The notes beneath the pieces are model-generated. The model had not been told where the DNA came from. It made no database searches and was given only the letters and a program-made list of their open reading frames with translations. A DNA stretch of 64,000 nucleotides from Spirochaetota bacterium (lineage in GTDB: Bacteria > Spirochaetota > UBA4802 > JAGODF01). Of this stretch, positions 19,101 through 27,607 are shown one piece after another (the stretch's first letter is position 1; each line of letters starts with the position of its first letter). The position numbers were made by a program, and so were the translations under genes. The DNA lies in contig JARKUF010000020.1 of NCBI GenBank assembly GCA_029974015.1, positions 1 to 64,000 on the forward strand. The letters run 5' to 3'.

Positions 19101-21535
19101 GCCCAGTCGATCTGGTCCGCGGAGCTGCGTAAAAATCCGAGGGACTCCTTGAGGCCGCTTCCATCGGGCGTATCGGCGGCGACCCCCAGTTTCGCATACA
19201 CATAAGCCAGGCCATAGAGGTAGGCCTTGTCGTAATTCAGGCGGGCGATGGCGATCCTCTCCTGGTATTTTTTCTCAAGGGCCTCGAGTTTTTTTCTGTT
19301 GGCGCCCGAGTCGGATGATGCGTCAATATACAGCACGTGGGCCCGGGAACCGAAGGAGTTATAGATGTCCTCGAACTTCCGCAGAAGATGCGCGGTGGTT
19401 ACCACATTGATGTACTTGTCGTAGGCGGCCGTTGCCTGGGGTTTTTTCTTCTCCCTTTCGAGGCGCCCGCCAATGTCCTCATAGTGATATATGAGCTTAG
19501 TGAGGATATCCCGGAAGTCGTCCTGTTTCCATCTTAGAAGGTAGTTCTTCACATTATCATAGTAGTACTTCTCCATCCCCTCCCGGTTGCCCTGCCGTTC
19601 CGCGATGGTCCCCAGGAGCATGTTAGACTTGTAAAACAGGAAGTTCGTTTTGCCCACCTCGGCGAGGGTCTTCTCGGCATATTGACGGGCCCGGACGTAA
19701 TTGCCTTCGGCATAGTACGCCTCGCCAAGGACATACTGCATTAAAGCAGAGACTTCCTTGTCCGATTTCTCCCCGGCACGGGAGAGTATCTCCCCGGCGG
19801 ACTTGATCTTTTTAGGGGAACTCTTCTCGTCCCCAAAAATCTTGATGATGTTTTTTGCCGCGTCAATTTTTAAGTACACATTGTTAGAGTTGATGACCCG
19901 GATATAAGACTCCGGCAGTACGGGTCCCACGGCCCTGTAGAGTATCGTGGCGATCTTGAAATCCACGTAATCGGACCTCTTGTACTTTGGAAACTTCTCA
20001 CGCAATTTCTCGTACACTTCCACCGCGGGGCCGGAACGTCCAAGCCGCTTCTCCTCGTCCCCCAGGTCCTCCATCAGGAAGGGAAGATACTCCTGTTTGT
20101 TCCCGTCTTTCTCCATCTGTCCCAGGGCGCCCCTGAGCACGGAATCGCCGGCCCTGCCCGAATAAACATTGTGCAGGTACTCGGCCAGGACGTTCCCATA
20201 ATCGTTTTTGCCCTTCGAAACGGACGACAGAATACCGCGGACCCTTTCCGCGTCGCGGAGATTGCCCGCCTCATAATAGCTACGTCCCGCCTCGGCCAGG
20301 GATTTCCCCACGTAGATGACGGAGCCGCTGTCCTTTTTATCGCCGAAAAAATGGTACACCTGCTCCAGTCCCAGGAGATAGCGTTCCCTGTCGTCGTATT
20401 CCGAGAGGTAGGTCTGTGCAAGGCCATGCTGGTATTCAGCGGTGTTTTTGAGGGGAATGACGCCTTCCTCGGGGATGACATTGATGTTGATATTTTCCCC
20501 GATCTGGTCGGAAAAGATAATTACGTTATGAAACCTTTCGTTTACTTTCCTGAGCGCTCCGGACCATCGCGGCGCGAAAGAAGATTGGGACCTCAGAGTC
20601 AGGGGATACTCCAGATTTGTCACCAGGTCCTTTCGCATAATAACGGAAGCGTCTTTAAGGTTGATTTTCCCGTCCCCATTGGTATCCCTGTCGATCAGGG
20701 TGTACACAATTACATTGTCCTGTCCGGTGAATGAAGGATACAGCTCAATATGCGGGGTGGTAGTGACGCGCGTTTCGCGCCCTGAAAGAATATCGAGGAT
20801 GTAGATGTCGCCATTGCTTCCCTCGTCTCGATAGGATACGAAGACAGCCTTCTTCCCATCAGTGGAAAAACGTGGGTACACTCCCCCCTTCGTTGTAAGC
20901 TGACGGAGGTTCCGTCCGTCGCGGTCTATCATCCAGATATTGTCCGTCCCGTCCCTGTTGGAGGAAAAGACCACCTGCCGGCTGTCAGGAGACCAGGAGG
21001 GTGAGGCGTCGCGGATGATCTTGATGTCCTTCGTTACCGGGTCCTGATACTGGGTGAGGTTTTTCGCCGCCGCATCAAGCGGAGGTATTCCCGCCGGGGA
21101 AGCAACTGCCTTCTCGATGATTTCCCCGGGTGATACGTCCATGACATAGATATCGCCCTCCGGGTCTTCCCGGCGGCTCACAAAGGCCAGGCGCCTCCCG
21201 TCCGGCGATATGGCGGGAGAAGTGTCCTTTGCCGGGTGCCCCGTGATTCGCACTGTGGTTATGTCGGAGAGGGACCTCAGATAGATATCGAAATTGCCCC
21301 GTTCGCGATCCGATGAGTAATACAGATAGAGGCCGTCCTCGGAGAAAACACCGTCGAATTCCGTGGTCTGTTCAATAGTGACGGGAACCACCTTCCCTAC
21401 ATTATAAATGAATTCATTCCTGAGGATTGTCCCATAGCTGAAGAGCACTTCCCTTCTGCTCCTGCTGCCGCATCCGGGGAGAAGGGACACTGCCAGGGCA
21501 AAAAGGAGGAGCCACGCGTATCGTTTAACCGTCAT
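16187..21535 (-). CDS. giant lipoprotein: TolB-like propeller, TPR array, degenerate CHAT-like end
   Basis: A 1,782-residue lipoprotein (lipobox SLLPGC, Cys22). Residues 50-330 form a WD40-like/TolB beta-propeller with repeated blades of the type SPDGRRLAFVS, SPSWSPDSRQVVFSSNRDG and YPRFSTDGKKAVFVS. Residues 400-1400 are a long array of TPR-like helices (for example GNIHLNLANTYFLLSNYPAALRQYEKAL and ALNNIGYCYYRMGQFNEALGYF). The last 350 residues resemble a CHAT/caspase-like fold: a strand LIIDTG followed by GHPLGAPALL, without a clear His-Cys pair, so probably not a protease. The start at 21535 overlaps the preceding stop (ATGA) and has GAGGAG upstream. It ends an envelope operon. Confidence 0.8.
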   Translation of the reverse strand: MTVKRYAWLLLFALAVSLLPGCGSRSRREVLFSYGTILRNEFIYNVGKVVPVTIEQTTEFDGVFSEDGLYLYYSSDRERGNFDIYLRSLSDITTVRITGHPAKDTSPAISPDGRRLAFVSRREDPEGDIYVMDVSPGEIIEKAVASPAGIPPLDAAAKNLTQYQDPVTKDIKIIRDASPSWSPDSRQVVFSSNRDGTDNIWMIDRDGRNLRQLTTKGGVYPRFSTDGKKAVFVSYRDEGSNGDIYILDILSGRETRVTTTPHIELYPSFTGQDNVIVYTLIDRDTNGDGKINLKDASVIMRKDLVTNLEYPLTLRSQSSFAPRWSGALRKVNERFHNVIIFSDQIGENININVIPEEGVIPLKNTAEYQHGLAQTYLSEYDDRERYLLGLEQVYHFFGDKKDSGSVIYVGKSLAEAGRSYYEAGNLRDAERVRGILSSVSKGKNDYGNVLAEYLHNVYSGRAGDSVLRGALGQMEKDGNKQEYLPFLMEDLGDEEKRLGRSGPAVEVYEKLREKFPKYKRSDYVDFKIATILYRAVGPVLPESYIRVINSNNVYLKIDAAKNIIKIFGDEKSSPKKIKSAGEILSRAGEKSDKEVSALMQYVLGEAYYAEGNYVRARQYAEKTLAEVGKTNFLFYKSNMLLGTIAERQGNREGMEKYYYDNVKNYLLRWKQDDFRDILTKLIYHYEDIGGRLEREKKKPQATAAYDKYINVVTTAHLLRKFEDIYNSFGSRAHVLYIDASSDSGANRKKLEALEKKYQERIAIARLNYDKAYLYGLAYVYAKLGVAADTPDGSGLKESLGFLRSSADQIDWALFMDDTYVEPFVLRGWISQYVDMRRRELGGENENLIGQFFPRLLWESNVPLYEKALAANDEAKNPEGEGNIHLNLANTYFLLSNYPAALRQYEKALHYKRGFDSPVQEALFRFHLGFCYWQDDRLSDAREEMRKTLLVYDALGQKDGAIRYREQIYTIYRYFALFDRMEGNWNEAITWYDRILDYTGKNRIRIDKARYYQEIAHCYRELGERDRALDYIAKADKELEGSSDEEKKYKLRFKVFGMGPVSFWDLGPDTAVIGDNRLFTELTTSSKKVLNYSMLEDIHFDKGDYGGAVKYLEKKLNIWKKRDNRINQIATTRALNNIGYCYYRMGQFNEALGYFKRAWDYAADSGVNDLEGVFNAILNYTNLYALLQERRSGALENPEEEMDSLTRRIAHYKDSYEKSKFEQDLADLKKDAEARKREVKPEEIEALKDEVAEEARNVYHHIDIAVGTLRFFQAERLLKHGGPTQGRDPGDRAFEVYRYNKKVYDTYAGAIDRFRDALEYADRTGNKRVTAKLLLNVASCQMRMGALDDAYETLSAAEDFAVDYAYDDVAWVVFYKTAGFLHEHGAAVEGAGHLRLAAEYYEKAVTIVEKCPQCFAGSAHLASNLYDDYSRFLIERGDWRGAFAAAEKRYAVNRTMMMAFTAPDFSGAADRDRFLKFNGEVRRVMEAGKKISSLLEAGEPSDSESVKSARGVLEERAVSLRAFASQLKKEDSFIASFLVVPDVAPRPVPGTAVFSFKEINGRIFAWSLGEKLGFEEITVKEGKTAEGSIREFLLGRCSGGPKECCVVLNETAEKMILPRDLKDYPPFTFVPSFERVRHYAGPGSGITGIYTSSKDLARRLRNDRSFAGVPVEEKAGSDLSKFSLIIDTGVSGHPLGAPALLGRKSAPGIFVGRMPSSDLNQIYMLAESSLYSGMKGMAVYNHLRDDEVVKLVGALKDGRLDSVHRNAGLAGVIPVGFSLERKK

Positions 21536-22119
21536 TTTCTCCTCACCCACGTTCCACCGGCTTCCTGGATCCAGTCGTTCACCTTCGCGAAGGCCCGCTG
21601 TTCCTCCGCAAACTTCCTGCCCAGGGCCGCCGTCTGTTCCGCCGTGGGATTTTCCACTCCGGCCTTCACGAGGGTGCGCCTGAAGATGGTCCGCCTGGCC
21701 CCGTTTTCCTTTTCCATGACAGACAGCAGGGCCTTCTTCTTGCCGGGGTCCCTGTTGTACTCCGAAGTTCCTATGTATCCCAGAAGTCCCGTGTTCGCTT
21801 CACCCACGGCGCCTTCGTCCTTAAATTTTCTCACCTGGTCGCGGGCCTCATCCCTGGTCCTGAAGGCCTGGAATATCTCCTCGTCCCTGGCCCCTCCCTT
21901 TGAAGATATCCCGGTCTTCACCGATGAAACCACCCAGGCCTCCTTCTCAAGTTCGCGGTACTCTCCCACGATCTGGCGTTCGATAACGGTCTTCTGGCCG
22001 GTGAGGTTGATGTCCGGAGGCGCTATCCAGCAGCAGCTTGGGATCTCGCTCGTGGACGAGCACCCTGCCAGGAGGGCAAGGAACATTCCCGGGACGATGA
22101 TAAAGAGCGCTCTGTACAT
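21532..22119 (-). CDS. YnbE-YdbL (DUF1318) fusion-like lipoprotein
   Basis: A 195-residue lipoprotein (LALLAGC, Cys20). Residues 30-60, APPDINLTGQKTVIERQIVG, match the pattern of the tiny Escherichia coli lipoprotein YnbE. The remainder matches DUF1318/YdbL: DEGAVGEANTGLLGYI, RRTIFRRTLVKAG and the closing IQEAGGTWVRR. In E. coli ydbH, ynbE and ydbL form one operon, and YdbH-YnbE bridges the two membranes for lipid homeostasis with YdbL as helper. Here the two small parts appear joined in one chain directly after an AsmA/YdbH-like gene. AGGAGG precedes the ATG, and the stop overlaps the next start. Function is inferred. Confidence 0.75.
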   Translation of the reverse strand: MYRALFIIVPGMFLALLAGCSSTSEIPSCCWIAPPDINLTGQKTVIERQIVGEYRELEKEAWVVSSVKTGISSKGGARDEEIFQAFRTRDEARDQVRKFKDEGAVGEANTGLLGYIGTSEYNRDPGKKKALLSVMEKENGARRTIFRRTLVKAGVENPTAEQTAALGRKFAEEQRAFAKVNDWIQEAGGTWVRRK

Positions 22120-22120
22120 T

Positions 22121-25069
22121 CTAGCTCCCTCCTAAGATATTACGCAGGTATTCCTGCAGAGTGATACGGTCGAACTGGACCTTGTCCTGCTCAATTCCGA
22201 CGAATAGCCCAAAAAGTTTCCTCCTGAATGTGACAGTGGTGTAGACGAGGCCCTTGTCCAGGTTGAAATTGAAGCTGTCGACCATGAGGGAATTGTCCAC
22301 CGGAAACTGGGCGAGTCCAAGCTTCGATTTACCCTTCTCCGTGCTGAGGCCCTTGAGAAGGCGGTTGGCGAATTTGTCCCCGATTTTGTGGATGTTGATG
22401 TATCCCGCCGGCGTAAATTCTTTTTTAACATTGAGCCCTTTACCTTTGAACTGGGCGTTGAGCGAAAGCTCCGCATCGCGCTTCCTGAACTTCGGGTCCG
22501 GGTCGTCCAGAAGGCCGATGTCGATGTTCGTCACGTCCATGGTGAAATTATATTCCATGTTGTCGGTTTTAAGGTCCGCCAGGGAGAAGAGGATGTTCCT
22601 TCCGTAAAGGGCGCCCCCCATCACATAGGCCTTCATGGTCTGTATCTCGAAGGTGTTGTTCTTGAAAAACATCGTCGCGGAGAAATCTTTCAGAAACTCA
22701 AATGGGATATCACGGCTGGGGTGCTTTGCCTTGAGGGAGCGGATGGTAAAATTTTCCTTTTCCCTGAAAAAGGAATTATCGATGACACTGCTCTTGTCCA
22801 CTGCAATCCTGGACTCCCCTACCTTCACGAGATGGTTGAATTCAAAGGGAAAATTCAGGTTGAAGTCCGCCAGGTCGGTCTTCGCCTCGGGATTTTTCAC
22901 GTTGAACCGGGCGATTTTCACCGATCCGGAAGCCCTGCCGTCTTTCAGGTCGCCCTTCTGCCGCGCCGATAGCTCCAGAAGCCCGGAGAGGGACCATTTC
23001 TGGTATATCTCCCTTGGCTCAGGAATATTGAGGCTCAGCTTCAAGGAAACATCGGTGTTTTTTCCTGGGGCATTGTCGAGGTCCACAACCCCGTTAACAT
23101 CGAAGTTCAGGTTCCAGGAACGGCTCGCCAGGTTTACGCGGTTTATCTGTATCGTCTTACGTGGATTGTTGACGATGACCCCGGCGTTTAAGGTGAGGTC
23201 ATTAAGTTTGAAATCCGGGACTTTCACCAAAAGCCCCAGCCCCGCGGTGATGATTTCCTTTCCTATGTTGAAGGACGCGTCGAGGTTCAGGTCCACGGGG
23301 TTTTCGAGCGGCTTCAGGGAAGCGCCTAATTTCCTGGCCATCGCCTTCGGGAGCATTCCGAGAAGGGGGTCCTTCTTGAAGCGCAGTTTCGTCACGCGGA
23401 CAGTCCCCGACGGCACGGGCGCTGTCGCAACATCCCCTGTCATGGCCAGGCGGAGGGCGTCATCTCCCGAGGCAGGGTTATAGAAGCGCATCGACACGTC
23501 CTTGATTTTTGCGCGCCCGTTTTTCAGGTTGTAGGCGGCGCTGATTCCCAGGGAAAGTCCGTTGTCGCCGGACTTGCCGCGATTGAGGACATAATCGAAA
23601 CGGGGAATGCTCAGATTTGAAAGGAAGCCGATATCGTCCCCCCATACACGCACCCCGTACCCCAGAGCAAGCCAGGGAACGCGCGCTTCAATGGCGGGGT
23701 TTCTGAAATAGAAGTTCTTCAAGCTAACCCGGCCGTCAATGTCGATGTCGCCCGAATGGCCCTTAACAGTGAGGGGATAGAGGGAGAGGTCTCCGGCAAA
23801 ACGCATGGAACGGTCGCCGGTAATGCTGCGGTAGTAGGGATAAAGCTCCGTGAGGGAAATGGAGCTTTTTATCATGCGAATGTCGAAGCGCTGTTTCTTC
23901 GTGACATCCCGCACCTCCCCCCCTATGCTGAGGAGGGTGCGCCCCGCAAAGTCCACGCCAAGATTGTTGATCCGAAGATAATCGGCCGTTGGTTCATAGA
24001 AAAGATCGTACGATACCATGAAGGTAAGGGGCGCCAGGTGGACCCGTTGGAACCTCACGGGGGTCCGGTAAGTGCCGAGCTTGAGGCGGCTTTCAAACCG
24101 GGGCCTTCCATCAGCCTCCTCCTTCTTTTTATACAGGAGCTTCCATGTGAGTATCAGGGGGGGCTTCACTTCCGCCACGGCGGATGTGAAGGTGACGTTC
24201 ATCTCCTCGCGGGGATTGAGTTCCAATTTCATTCTTTCAAGGAGAGTCACCGCCTCCACCGACAGGGGTATTCTCTTGAAGGGTGGGACCCACATGTCGA
24301 TGCCGAAAGAGAGCCCCTCGATGGAGGATTTCATGGAGCTTCCGTCGGCGTAAACTCGAAGGTCGTCGAGAATAAACTTAAACAAAAATTCCGCCGACAC
24401 AGGCAGGTTGATCTCCCGCGGCGAGGGGCCCTTCGGCTCTTCAGGTCCTTCTTCTTCAGGCTCTTCCTTCTTCTCGCCGGGCTTCATGAGCTTCTCGGCA
24501 TTCCACACTCCGCCCCGCTCCTTCAGGTAAATCCTTGGCTGATATATGCCTATCTCATTGAAGCGGACATTCCCGATGAGCATCCCCGGAAGGCCGTAAT
24601 CGAGGACCATCTTTTTGATTTCTACGAAGGTGGTGCGGTCGAACTCTTCGCCGTTTCGGATGCGGATGTCCTCGAATACGAAGCCGCTCCAGAGGCCGAA
24701 CTTGCTCACCTTCAGGGTCATATCGCCGTTAGACATGCTGTTGAATTTTTCGACGATGAGCTTCTCCACGCGTGCCGGTGTGAGATATAATGTTAAGATA
24801 ATGAGAGCCAGGGCCACAATGGTGATGAGGGCGATGGGGACCCAGAGGAAGATAATCTTCGCAGTCCTGATAAGAATCCTCACTCCGAGGCTGCGCCCGG
24901 GAGCGCCGGTTTTTTTCGGGCCGCCCTCAGGGACAGCTTCCGGCGTTTCGGGGCCGTCCGCAGATGTAGATTCCGAGAAAGTCCCGACGTGTTCCCCGGG
25001 AATGCTTCGAATCGTGGATATATCCGATTCCTTGTTTTTGCCGGACTTCTGTTTTTTCTTTTCCGCCAT
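22121..25069 (-). CDS. AsmA/YdbH-like intermembrane protein
   Basis: A 982-residue protein. After a charged cytoplasmic tail and a Pro/Gly-rich stretch there is one membrane helix (FLWVPIALITIVALALIILT, near 75-95), then some 880 residues of beta-rich repeats typical of the AsmA/TamB/YdbH superfamily: an N-terminal chorein-like start (LTPARVEKLIVEKFN), blocks such as DFNLNFPFEFNHLV and a C-terminal amphipathic end (QFDRITLQEYLRNILGG). An acidic run EKKEEPEEEGPEEPKG lies near 200-215. These proteins form hydrophobic grooves that carry phospholipids across the periplasm. The start may be the GTG at 25075 or the ATG at 25069. It heads a three-gene operon. Confidence 0.78.
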   Translation of the reverse strand: MAEKKKQKSGKNKESDISTIRSIPGEHVGTFSESTSADGPETPEAVPEGGPKKTGAPGRSLGVRILIRTAKIIFLWVPIALITIVALALIILTLYLTPARVEKLIVEKFNSMSNGDMTLKVSKFGLWSGFVFEDIRIRNGEEFDRTTFVEIKKMVLDYGLPGMLIGNVRFNEIGIYQPRIYLKERGGVWNAEKLMKPGEKKEEPEEEGPEEPKGPSPREINLPVSAEFLFKFILDDLRVYADGSSMKSSIEGLSFGIDMWVPPFKRIPLSVEAVTLLERMKLELNPREEMNVTFTSAVAEVKPPLILTWKLLYKKKEEADGRPRFESRLKLGTYRTPVRFQRVHLAPLTFMVSYDLFYEPTADYLRINNLGVDFAGRTLLSIGGEVRDVTKKQRFDIRMIKSSISLTELYPYYRSITGDRSMRFAGDLSLYPLTVKGHSGDIDIDGRVSLKNFYFRNPAIEARVPWLALGYGVRVWGDDIGFLSNLSIPRFDYVLNRGKSGDNGLSLGISAAYNLKNGRAKIKDVSMRFYNPASGDDALRLAMTGDVATAPVPSGTVRVTKLRFKKDPLLGMLPKAMARKLGASLKPLENPVDLNLDASFNIGKEIITAGLGLLVKVPDFKLNDLTLNAGVIVNNPRKTIQINRVNLASRSWNLNFDVNGVVDLDNAPGKNTDVSLKLSLNIPEPREIYQKWSLSGLLELSARQKGDLKDGRASGSVKIARFNVKNPEAKTDLADFNLNFPFEFNHLVKVGESRIAVDKSSVIDNSFFREKENFTIRSLKAKHPSRDIPFEFLKDFSATMFFKNNTFEIQTMKAYVMGGALYGRNILFSLADLKTDNMEYNFTMDVTNIDIGLLDDPDPKFRKRDAELSLNAQFKGKGLNVKKEFTPAGYINIHKIGDKFANRLLKGLSTEKGKSKLGLAQFPVDNSLMVDSFNFNLDKGLVYTTVTFRRKLFGLFVGIEQDKVQFDRITLQEYLRNILGGS

Positions 25070-25083
25070 AATCACCGGACCGT

Positions 25084-25140
25084 GTAAAAAATGAGAATAC
25101 GAGTTTATTCGTACTCAACAATAATACAAGCATTTTTTAC
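25084..25140. promoter_or_regulatory. nested inverted repeats upstream of the ydbH-like operon
   Basis: GTAAAAAATG (25084-25093) is a perfect inverted match to CATTTTTTAC (25131-25140). Inside it, GAATACGA (25095-25102) mirrors TCGTACTC (25109-25116) with one mismatch. The pair lies just upstream of the operon start. It could be an operator, a leader stem-loop or both. Confidence 0.4.
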
Positions 25141-25210
25141 GCACCTCAGGCGATGATAGGCGCGAATTCCTGTTGGGAAAGGAGGGTATGCTGCGCCGCA
25201 AAGATATGGA

Positions 25211-25876
25211 TTAATCCCGATTTTTACGACCGTCACCGTTAACGGGAGGGAAATCACCAGTTAAGTTTGGATGCCTGCCGAAGAGCAGATCGGCGGCCGA
25301 CTTCACCCTGGCAAACCATTCTCGAATTCGATAATATCGGGCGTTCACATAAGTGCGCCTGTCGGCGGGGACTCCCCGGGCCTCAATCCCCATTGAGCGC
25401 GCCATATACACCGAGCGGTGGAGGTGGAATTTCTGGGTGATCACAAGAGCTTCGCGGACGCCGAAAACCTTCGAGGCGCGGGACATGGAACTGTAAGTGT
25501 CAAATCCCTCGGGGTCGAGTAAGAGGTCCCGGAGGGCCACCCCGCGGGCTAAGAAAAATTTTTTCATCGCGCCTACTTCATCGTACTGCGGCGAGTTGCG
25601 GGCACCGGTGGCGAGAATTTTTTTCACAGCCCCGTGGCGGTATAGTTCAAGGGCAGTGATGGCCCGGTCCTCCAGTACATGCGAAAGCCTCCCTCCCCGC
25701 CACACCGCGGCGCCCGGAACAATGGCCGCTGATGCCGCAGGAGGCGCTTCTCCATCCCGCACAATGAAAGGCCCTGACATCGATACGACATAGAGGTTCA
25801 CAGCGGCTACGGCGCAGATCAAGGCCAAAGTGAAGGACGGAAACGCAATCAGAAGTATCTTTCTTATTTTTTTCAT
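25211..25876 (-). CDS. sanA: SanA/YdcF family (DUF218) membrane protein
   Basis: A 221-residue protein with one N-terminal membrane helix (ILLIAFPSFTLALICAVAAV) and a DUF218 domain. Recognisable pieces are AAIVPGAAVWRGGRLSHVLEDR, KKILATGAR, FDTYSSMSRASKVFGVREALVITQKFHL and the closing VNARYYRIREWFARVKSAADL. This is the SanA pattern; in E. coli SanA helps keep the envelope impermeable to vancomycin at high temperature. The biochemical activity is unknown. The catalytic-looking residues of DUF218 (early acidic/His, GxxSxxT) are conserved here as FDTYSS. Confidence 0.85.
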   Translation of the reverse strand: MKKIRKILLIAFPSFTLALICAVAAVNLYVVSMSGPFIVRDGEAPPAASAAIVPGAAVWRGGRLSHVLEDRAITALELYRHGAVKKILATGARNSPQYDEVGAMKKFFLARGVALRDLLLDPEGFDTYSSMSRASKVFGVREALVITQKFHLHRSVYMARSMGIEARGVPADRRTYVNARYYRIREWFARVKSAADLLFGRHPNLTGDFPPVNGDGRKNRD

Positions 25877-26020
25877 CTTTCATCGGGCAAAAGTCCGTAT
25901 ATGACTTGAAGGGACGGGAATCACTCGCAAAAGAGTAAAGCACCCCCATCGCCAATTAGATATATCGAAATCCCCAGCTCTCCCCTCCAGAAAGTTCCGC
26001 AGAAAGGGGGGGGCAACTTT

Positions 26021-27607
26021 TCAACACGAACGGCCTGTTCCGGCAATTTCCGAAACCGCCTTCGGAATGTATGCGATTATGTCCGAGGCCTTCATAGCGG
26101 CATAACCCGTTTCGGCGACAAAGAGGTCCGCGGCGCGCCCGTGAAGCCAGGCGCCAAGGGCTGCGGCATCGAGGGACGGAAGGCCCCGGCAAGCCAGGGA
26201 GGAAATAATACCCGCCAGGACGTCGCCGGAGCCCGCCGTGGCGAGCGCCGGGTTCCCCGTGGTATTGATGCGCGTATTCTCACCGTCGGAAACCAGGGTG
26301 GCCGGCCCCTTCAAAAGCGACACTGCGGAGCTTTTTTTCGCCAGGGATTTCACGGCGGCGAAGCGGTTTCCCTTCATTTCCTCCACGTGAACGGATGTGA
26401 TGCGCGAAGCTTCGAGAAAGTGGGGGGTGATGATAAGGTCCCCATCGGCGGCACCCCCCTCGGCCAACCACTCGGCGAAATGGAAAAGCCCATCGCCATC
26501 GATGATAATGCGCTCCAGGCCGTAGAGGCGCCGGTTTTCAATAATCGCCCGAAAGACCGCCCTGGAGAGGGGGCCTCGCCCCATCCCCGGGCCGATGAGG
26601 GTGACGGCGGCGGGCCGTCCCTCGCCGAAGAAGGCGCCGAGCCCCCGGGAAACGCTGTCGGCGACGCTTTCCGCGGGGATGTCCTCGGACCCCGTGCCGG
26701 GAATGGCGGCGGTCATAAGCTCGGGCAGTTTTCCGGCTATGACGGATCGCGACCCATGGGTGGTGAGGGCCGACACCAGGCCAATCCCGGCCTGGAAGCA
26801 TGCGGACGCCGCGAGGAGGAGCGCCCCCTCCATACCCTCAAACCCGCCTATCATCAGCGCATGGCCGACGCTCCCCTTGTGGGCGTCGGCGTCCCCGGGT
26901 CCGGGAAAGCGGGACGAAGCGTATTCGAGGTCAATCATTTCAGTGGTCAATTCCGGCGATGCCGTGAGCTCCAGAGGAAAGCCGATATCGGCAAGGACCA
27001 GTTTCCCGGTCCATCGCTTTCCCGGATAGGTCACCAGGGATATTTTGGGAAGGCCCATGGTGACCGTCACATCGGCCCTGACGGCTTCGCCGTCGGGGCC
27101 CGCACCGTCTGAGGGGAGTCCGCTGGGAACATCCACGGATATAACGGTCTTCCCCGAACGATTGATGAGGGCCACGGCGTCCGCGGCGGGGCCGCGGAGA
27201 GCGCCGACAAACCCCGTCCCGAGGAGGGCATCGACGATAATATCGGCGCTGGCGATATCGATCGAGGATACTCCCTCCCCATTGGAGGGGACAATCTCTA
27301 TGCGGGACTTAACGCACATCTCAAAGTAGGTCCTTGCGGTTTCGGATATTTTCCCCGCATCACCCGCAAGATACACGGACACGCGCCACCCCCGATTATG
27401 GAGAAGATAGGCGATGGCGAAACCGTCACCGCCATTGTTGCCGCATCCGCAGAATACCGCCGCACTACCGGGGCCGGGAAAGTTATCGAGGACGTAGTTC
27501 GCGGCCACCCTCGCCGCCCAGCCCATGAGGACCGCGCCGGGAACGCCGTATTGTTCTATTGCGCCGCCGTCAATCCGGCGCATTTCCTCCGCCGTGACAG
27601 CCTTCAT
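26021..27607 (-). CDS. nnr: bifunctional NAD(P)H-hydrate epimerase/dehydratase
   Basis: A 528-residue fusion that repairs damaged NAD(P)H hydrates. The N-terminal YjeF_N epimerase part has AEEMRRIDGGAI, the nucleotide loop CGCGNNGGDGFAIAYLL and DALLGTGFVGALRG. The C-terminal carbohydrate-kinase-like dehydratase part has GHALMIGGFEGMEGALLLAAS, LIGPGMGRG, a KGP motif (SLLKGPATLVSDG) and NPALATAGSGDVLAGIISSLA, the ADP-dependent active site. The dehydratase uses ADP to remove water from S-hydrates; the epimerase interconverts R and S forms. I prefer the ATG at 27607, which has GGAG upstream and overlaps the previous stop by one base, over the GTG at 27616. Confidence 0.95.
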   Translation of the reverse strand: MKAVTAEEMRRIDGGAIEQYGVPGAVLMGWAARVAANYVLDNFPGPGSAAVFCGCGNNGGDGFAIAYLLHNRGWRVSVYLAGDAGKISETARTYFEMCVKSRIEIVPSNGEGVSSIDIASADIIVDALLGTGFVGALRGPAADAVALINRSGKTVISVDVPSGLPSDGAGPDGEAVRADVTVTMGLPKISLVTYPGKRWTGKLVLADIGFPLELTASPELTTEMIDLEYASSRFPGPGDADAHKGSVGHALMIGGFEGMEGALLLAASACFQAGIGLVSALTTHGSRSVIAGKLPELMTAAIPGTGSEDIPAESVADSVSRGLGAFFGEGRPAAVTLIGPGMGRGPLSRAVFRAIIENRRLYGLERIIIDGDGLFHFAEWLAEGGAADGDLIITPHFLEASRITSVHVEEMKGNRFAAVKSLAKKSSAVSLLKGPATLVSDGENTRINTTGNPALATAGSGDVLAGIISSLACRGLPSLDAAALGAWLHGRAADLFVAETGYAAMKASDIIAYIPKAVSEIAGTGRSC

